In this document: positions 7,523 to 11,048 of the stretch, in pieces
How the letters are laid out: each line of letters begins with the position of its first letter
How positions within the stretch are numbered: position 1 is the first letter of the stretch
Assembly (NCBI RefSeq): GCF_000003605.2
Contig: NW_003150764.1
Span: forward strand, 18,321-29,368
Reading direction: 5' to 3'
DNA: 11,048 nucleotides
Origin: Saccoglossus kowalevskii
Taxonomy: Eukaryota > Hemichordata > Enteropneusta > Harrimaniidae
Translations under genes and position numbers: made by a program
Notes under the pieces: generated by a model
Seen by the model: the letters and a program-made list of their open reading frames with translations, nothing else
Told to the model about the DNA's origin: nothing
Database searches by the model: none

Positions 7523-7530
7523 ATGCAAAT
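7523..7530 (+). promoter_or_regulatory. Octamer motif ATGCAAAT
   Basis: This is a perfect match to the POU/Oct-factor octamer, seven bases past the 26-bp palindrome. One eight-base match is expected fairly often in AT-rich DNA; the closeness to the CRE palindrome is the only reason to list it. Confidence 0.25.
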
Positions 7531-7700
7531 GAGAAGCTAATGAGGAGCCTCGTTTTAAAATACACAAAAATAAAGTTGTCACAGACTGAGTTTAAAACAC
7601 ATTTTTTTCACTTAAAAAAATAATTCATGCTTAGAAACATAAAAATTAATAATATTTATGTATCAATGAATAATTTTAGGCGTGAAAATAGCAGCCATTT

Positions 7701-7710
7701 CACAGGCACT
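7701..7710 (-). repeat. Right terminal inverted repeat of TTAA element
   Basis: CACAGGCACT is the exact reverse complement of the left tip and is followed directly by TTAA. Confidence 0.7.
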
Positions 7711-7714
7711 TTAA
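7711..7714. repeat. TTAA target-site duplication, right
   Basis: TTAA directly follows the right inverted end and pairs with the copy at 6039-6042. Confidence 0.65.
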
Positions 7715-10494
7715 ATTGTAGTTTATAAGTATAGGGCCGGTTTTAATAACTGAAAAAAATGTCAACTTAACGCAGTATGCTGAGACACTATTTGCTAATA
7801 ATAAGTTCTGGATGAGCATTTGAGTGTTAACACTTGTTCACATTGTTTCTTCAATTTCCTGGCATTGACAAAATTCTCTGTTCAGAATTTCCTTCTGTAG
7901 TATTTTGTGAGCCGAGCCTTGCGTATCAGCTTATTGCCTCACAGTAATCAATACAGAAAACCAATTATGCAAATATCTATTGACAAAGTGGTTTCATTGA
8001 GGAGTTTGTAGTAACACAGGTATTTCAATCTAGTGTGTAATAATGACTCATATGCCAGCATTACACTATATTGAATATCACTCTGTAGTTAGAATACACC
8101 ATACACTTGTACTCATCAGTCAAGAATTTGAACAAAATTGTCTGTGGCATCATTTTTTTATTAAAAAATAGACACTCACATTTTTTTTTTAATATTTCTA
8201 ACATTTTTGTGTAGTTATTCATATTATGTACATAACTCCATTTTTCTTTCTTGAAACAAAGCAGTAATCAATCTTGCTTTGACTAGAAAAGGCAGGAGTA
8301 CTTGTATTAGTGTTTTTGTAGGCAATCAATAGCACAATATTGATAGATGGAAGTACACATGCAGCTGCCTTCAAATCCATCTTTTTATTTGCAATTCTTG
8401 TTTAAACTACAGAGGTGATAGAAATGGTGCTATATTTTGTTGTTTTTAAACATGATGACATGGACTAGTGGGAATATTTGTCATCATATTGGTCTGGGAC
8501 AATGCATTTATCAATACTTATAACCCTAGACTAGATGACTTACCAACCCTTTGGTTCTCAGAGAATTGAATTTTTTTTTATTTTCAACATCAGTGCTCAA
8601 GTCATCAGTAATATGCTTTGTTCAAATTTCATTGACTTATAAATAAAATACAATTATTTTGGCTGTTCAATGCTTTGTTGTCAGTCAATGATTAGAGTGA
8701 TGTATAGAAAGCCAGTGGCAAGGTAATCAGCTCATTCTTGTCTAATTATGGATACATTAATTACTGAGTAATTGTACAAATTTAACCATAGTCATGAATT
8801 GTGAATATAGAATTACAGTTGTGCACACATGGAAGCTTGTGTTTCCAGGCACTTGCAGCACCACAGATACCTGCTATACTATATTAAAAGCTTTCAATCA
8901 AGCTCAGGGCAAAGGTAAAATGTACAGATCAACCAAAATAGATGCATGAGAAAAGCATATGTATCACGATTACATTTTTCCATGATATTATTTATGTTAT
9001 GTGTTTTGTAATTAATAGAGTAAAACCAGCAAAGAGCAGGGTCAGCACCTCCTCACATTCATTACTAAACTAGCCTATGGTGAGCCAGATACTAAGGCTA
9101 TTTTTATCTACATTTTGTAGCTTCCCTGGTTACATATATGTAAAATATTTTTAGTGTTGACCATATGGTAGTTTGTCTTTACATACTAGGCAGCATTATC
9201 TGCTTACAAAAAGTGTGATAAAAACCTTTTTCAACTATGTTATAGTGATTACATTGGCTGAGAATCCAATTATACATATATCACTATAATTAAAGGATAT
9301 TTCTATGGTATTAGAAGATGCATTAACCAGCTGCTCAAAATTAGGTTGTTGAAAGAATAAGCTTGATGAGAGAAAAAAAAAGAACTAGATGTTTGAAGGA
9401 AGGAGTGTTGTGTTAAAACCTGATAGATGGGCAAGATAATATTTACATGAAGGGCCCAGTGGGAATACGGACTACAGTAAATACAACAGTACACTTGAGG
9501 GTTGTGCTCTCATGGGGAAAGAGTGGGAAAATAAACCAACCAAATTATGAAAAGTCTATGAATCTCCAATAAGTATCTGTTGACCTCAGAAACAGGAATC
9601 TGCACACAATTATGGATGACCTTGATTATCTTTTCCAGTTGTAAAACAAAATGAAGGAAAGTTGCTATCTATTGTTGTCTTTTATAATGGTTACATAAGT
9701 ATGGCGGGGTGGCACTATGTGTATATATACTGGTATATGTGATTGTACATCTTTCCTTTGTTGTCTGGAAAAATACTACATTCTGTATTTGAAAACTGAT
9801 TGTTAGATGGATGGTTTTGAAATTTTGCTCTAGTCGGTCTACATTTTTTTCCATGATATAAAAAATTTGTTCTTGTCAATATCAATTAATTTTTGGGACA
9901 TACTATAGTGTAGAAGGAAATATCATCTATAACAATTGTATGTTTGATTGTGGAAACAAAATTGATTGGTTTCTATTCATGAAGCACACACTCAACAATG
10001 TAACAACAACACTAGTAACTAACAACTTGGGACAAACTATTTCATTCATTGTCTCACACATGTTTTCTAGTAAAAGTAGAAATTAAGTTCAGTGTGCATG
10101 CTTTTCTTCAGTTGACCACATTCACATTTGATGAGACACATTTGTATATGCAGAATATTGTAAAAAGGACAATTTCACTGAAATATGGATTGGGTCGGTG
10201 AAATTTGGTTCTCATGAATATCGCTGAATTATCAGTCAAGAAAATTTGTGGTGTAAGTTTGACATTATGTTCATTTCATAAAGAAAACTATGTATGACAA
10301 GCTAGCTTTATGCTGTGCATGCATAATTAATGAGGCATAGCTGTTAACAATATTTCTAGCATGTTCTGATGATCAAAATCAATGTACTCTGCGATATTGA
10401 TTGATTTTACTCTCACATATGGATAGTTGTAGTAAAGTCAAAATTTGTGTTCTCTTTAAAGTTTCTAACTAATTTGTAAAATCATACTGTTATT
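7715..10494. other. AT-rich non-coding stretch, no gene seen
   Basis: About 2.8 kb with no convincing open frame, RNA gene or repeat array on either strand. CpG is rare again. Short minus-strand frames at 9303-9494 and 9669-9854 give low-complexity, Ser/Phe/His-rich translations and are taken as chance. A pure-T run near 8182-8191 and a TATA-rich patch near 9720-9740 are simple sequence. This could be intronic or intergenic. Confidence 0.55.
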
Positions 10495-10529
10495 AGTCCC
10501 TGTTCGCACGCAGTCCGAAAACAGGGACT
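10495..10529. repeat. Perfect 10-bp stem hairpin at the edge of a dispersed repeat
   Basis: AGTCCCTGTT (10495-10504) and AACAGGGACT (10520-10529) are exact reverse complements around a 15-base loop. Base composition changes here from AT-rich to CpG-bearing sequence, which marks it as a likely end of an inserted repeat. Confidence 0.7.
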
Positions 10530-10694
10530 TATGTTTTGACCCTTGTGCGTCTGTGCTTTCGTGCATGCGTCCGGAGTTGTATCTTAGAAATGCCTGGACG
10601 AATCATGATCAACATGTAATACCTTTAAACATCACACTGTAAGGGACGACGTCAAAAGATCGATGTCGGATAAAAAACTTATTTCCTTTAGTTT

Positions 10695-10706
10695 GGGGGT
10701 GGGGGG
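10695..10706 (+). repeat. G-rich tract
   Basis: Runs of five and six G are separated by one T. A second tract (six, three and two G) lies at 11019-11032. Both fall in the hairpin-led repeat. Confidence 0.5.
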
Positions 10707-11048
10707 TTTTGACCTCAAAAAGTTTCCATCCTACAAAAACGATTTTATTTTTTAATGAAGTCAAAAAAATCTTGGAGTATTTGTAGTTCGTATTTTTTCT
10801 ATCCAATCATGGACAGAAATAACCAAAAAGGGAAAAAAAACAGAAAAATGGTTTGGTTCGAGTGTAAATCTGTGCGTCAAATGAGGTGCATTTGTAAAAT
10901 CTTTTTACACCCACCTGACAACCAACTGCTATGCAATACTACTGTCCGACTATCAATTTGTATTTAATGGTGAATGTAGTCTGACGCCATGACCAATATT
11001 TATCAATTAAGTTTCAGTGGGGGGTAGGGAGGTTTGGAAAAAAACTAA

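Larger units (their letters stand above)
6043..7710. mobile_element. TTAA-bounded DNA element, non-autonomous (Kolobok- or piggyBac-like)
   Basis: The ends AGTGCCTGTG (6043-6052) and CACAGGCACT (7701-7710) are perfect reverse complements. With the flanking bases the match is 16 bp (6037-6052 against 7701-7716). Weaker similarity continues inwards (AATG shared). TTAA flanks both sides, as in the Kolobok and piggyBac superfamilies. The tip begins AG and not the CC usual for piggyBac, so Kolobok-like is favoured by inference. The 1668-bp length holds no full transposase. A 95-codon frame (7107-7394), preceded by an acceptor-like TTTTATAG and followed by AATAAA near 7568, may be a leftover terminal exon. 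CpG is more frequent inside than outside. Confidence 0.7.
10495..11048 (+). mobile_element. Dispersed repeat beginning with a hairpin; right end not identified
   Basis: After the hairpin the sequence reads GGGACTTATGTTTTGACC, then CGTGCATGCGTCCGGAG, ATCTTAGAAATGCCTGGACG and AATCATGATCAACATG. From memory, this order of words resembles abundant non-coding repeats in lancelets, bivalves and other marine invertebrates; no database check was possible. G-rich tracts follow at 10695-10706 and 11019-11032. The two open frames at 10609-10806 (minus) and 10755-10967 (plus) overlap each other and are Lys-rich through A runs, so they are not called genes. The far end may lie near 10970 or beyond the window. 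Confidence 0.45.

Noticed and set aside
10609-10967. Opposing overlapping frames in the hairpin-led repeat
   Set aside because: Both derive from A- and T-rich repeat sequence, overlap on opposite strands, and show no domain.

Overview
This is AT-rich, intron- or intergenic-like DNA from a eukaryote, most likely an animal. There are long stretches with no open frame, many poly-A and poly-T tracts, CpG-poor flanks, and insertions typical of animal genomes. The hairpin-led repeat near the right end recalls dispersed repeats of marine invertebrates such as molluscs, lancelets and hemichordates. That comparison is from memory, and the species cannot be named from this window. No conserved protein-coding gene, tRNA, rRNA or CRISPR array can be supported.

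Layout. Positions 1-3594 are AT-rich, CpG-poor sequence with a few weak repeats: a G-rich tract, a three-copy diverged motif near 723-861, a GTCATG-bearing repeat near 1505-1620, and a poly-C/poly-A tract at 3560-3586. Positions 3610-5862 hold a 2.25-kb foldback-type DNA element. Its long terminal inverted repeats (3610-4078 and 5370-5862) are flanked by a 13-15-bp direct repeat that looks like a target-site duplication. Inside it is a separate 164-nt imperfect palindrome (4783-4946). After about 160 bp of spacer comes a second, unrelated insertion at 6043-7710. It is bounded by TTAA and has short inverted ends (AGTGCCTGTG), as in elements that duplicate TTAA (Kolobok- or piggyBac-like). It carries a possible leftover exon (7107-7394) and a near-perfect 26-bp palindrome centred on TGACGTCA. 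Positions 7715-10494 are again AT-rich with nothing recognisable. A third repeat begins at 10495 with a perfect 10-bp stem hairpin and probably runs towards the window end.

How the parts relate. Neither well-defined element contains a full transposase, so both look non-autonomous and would depend on enzymes encoded elsewhere. Both are visibly richer in CpG than the flanking DNA, which fits insertion more recent than the age of the surrounding, presumably methylation-decayed, sequence. The main interest is structural: long inverted repeats, subterminal repeat arrays, and palindromes that could be transposase binding sites or sources of double-stranded RNA.
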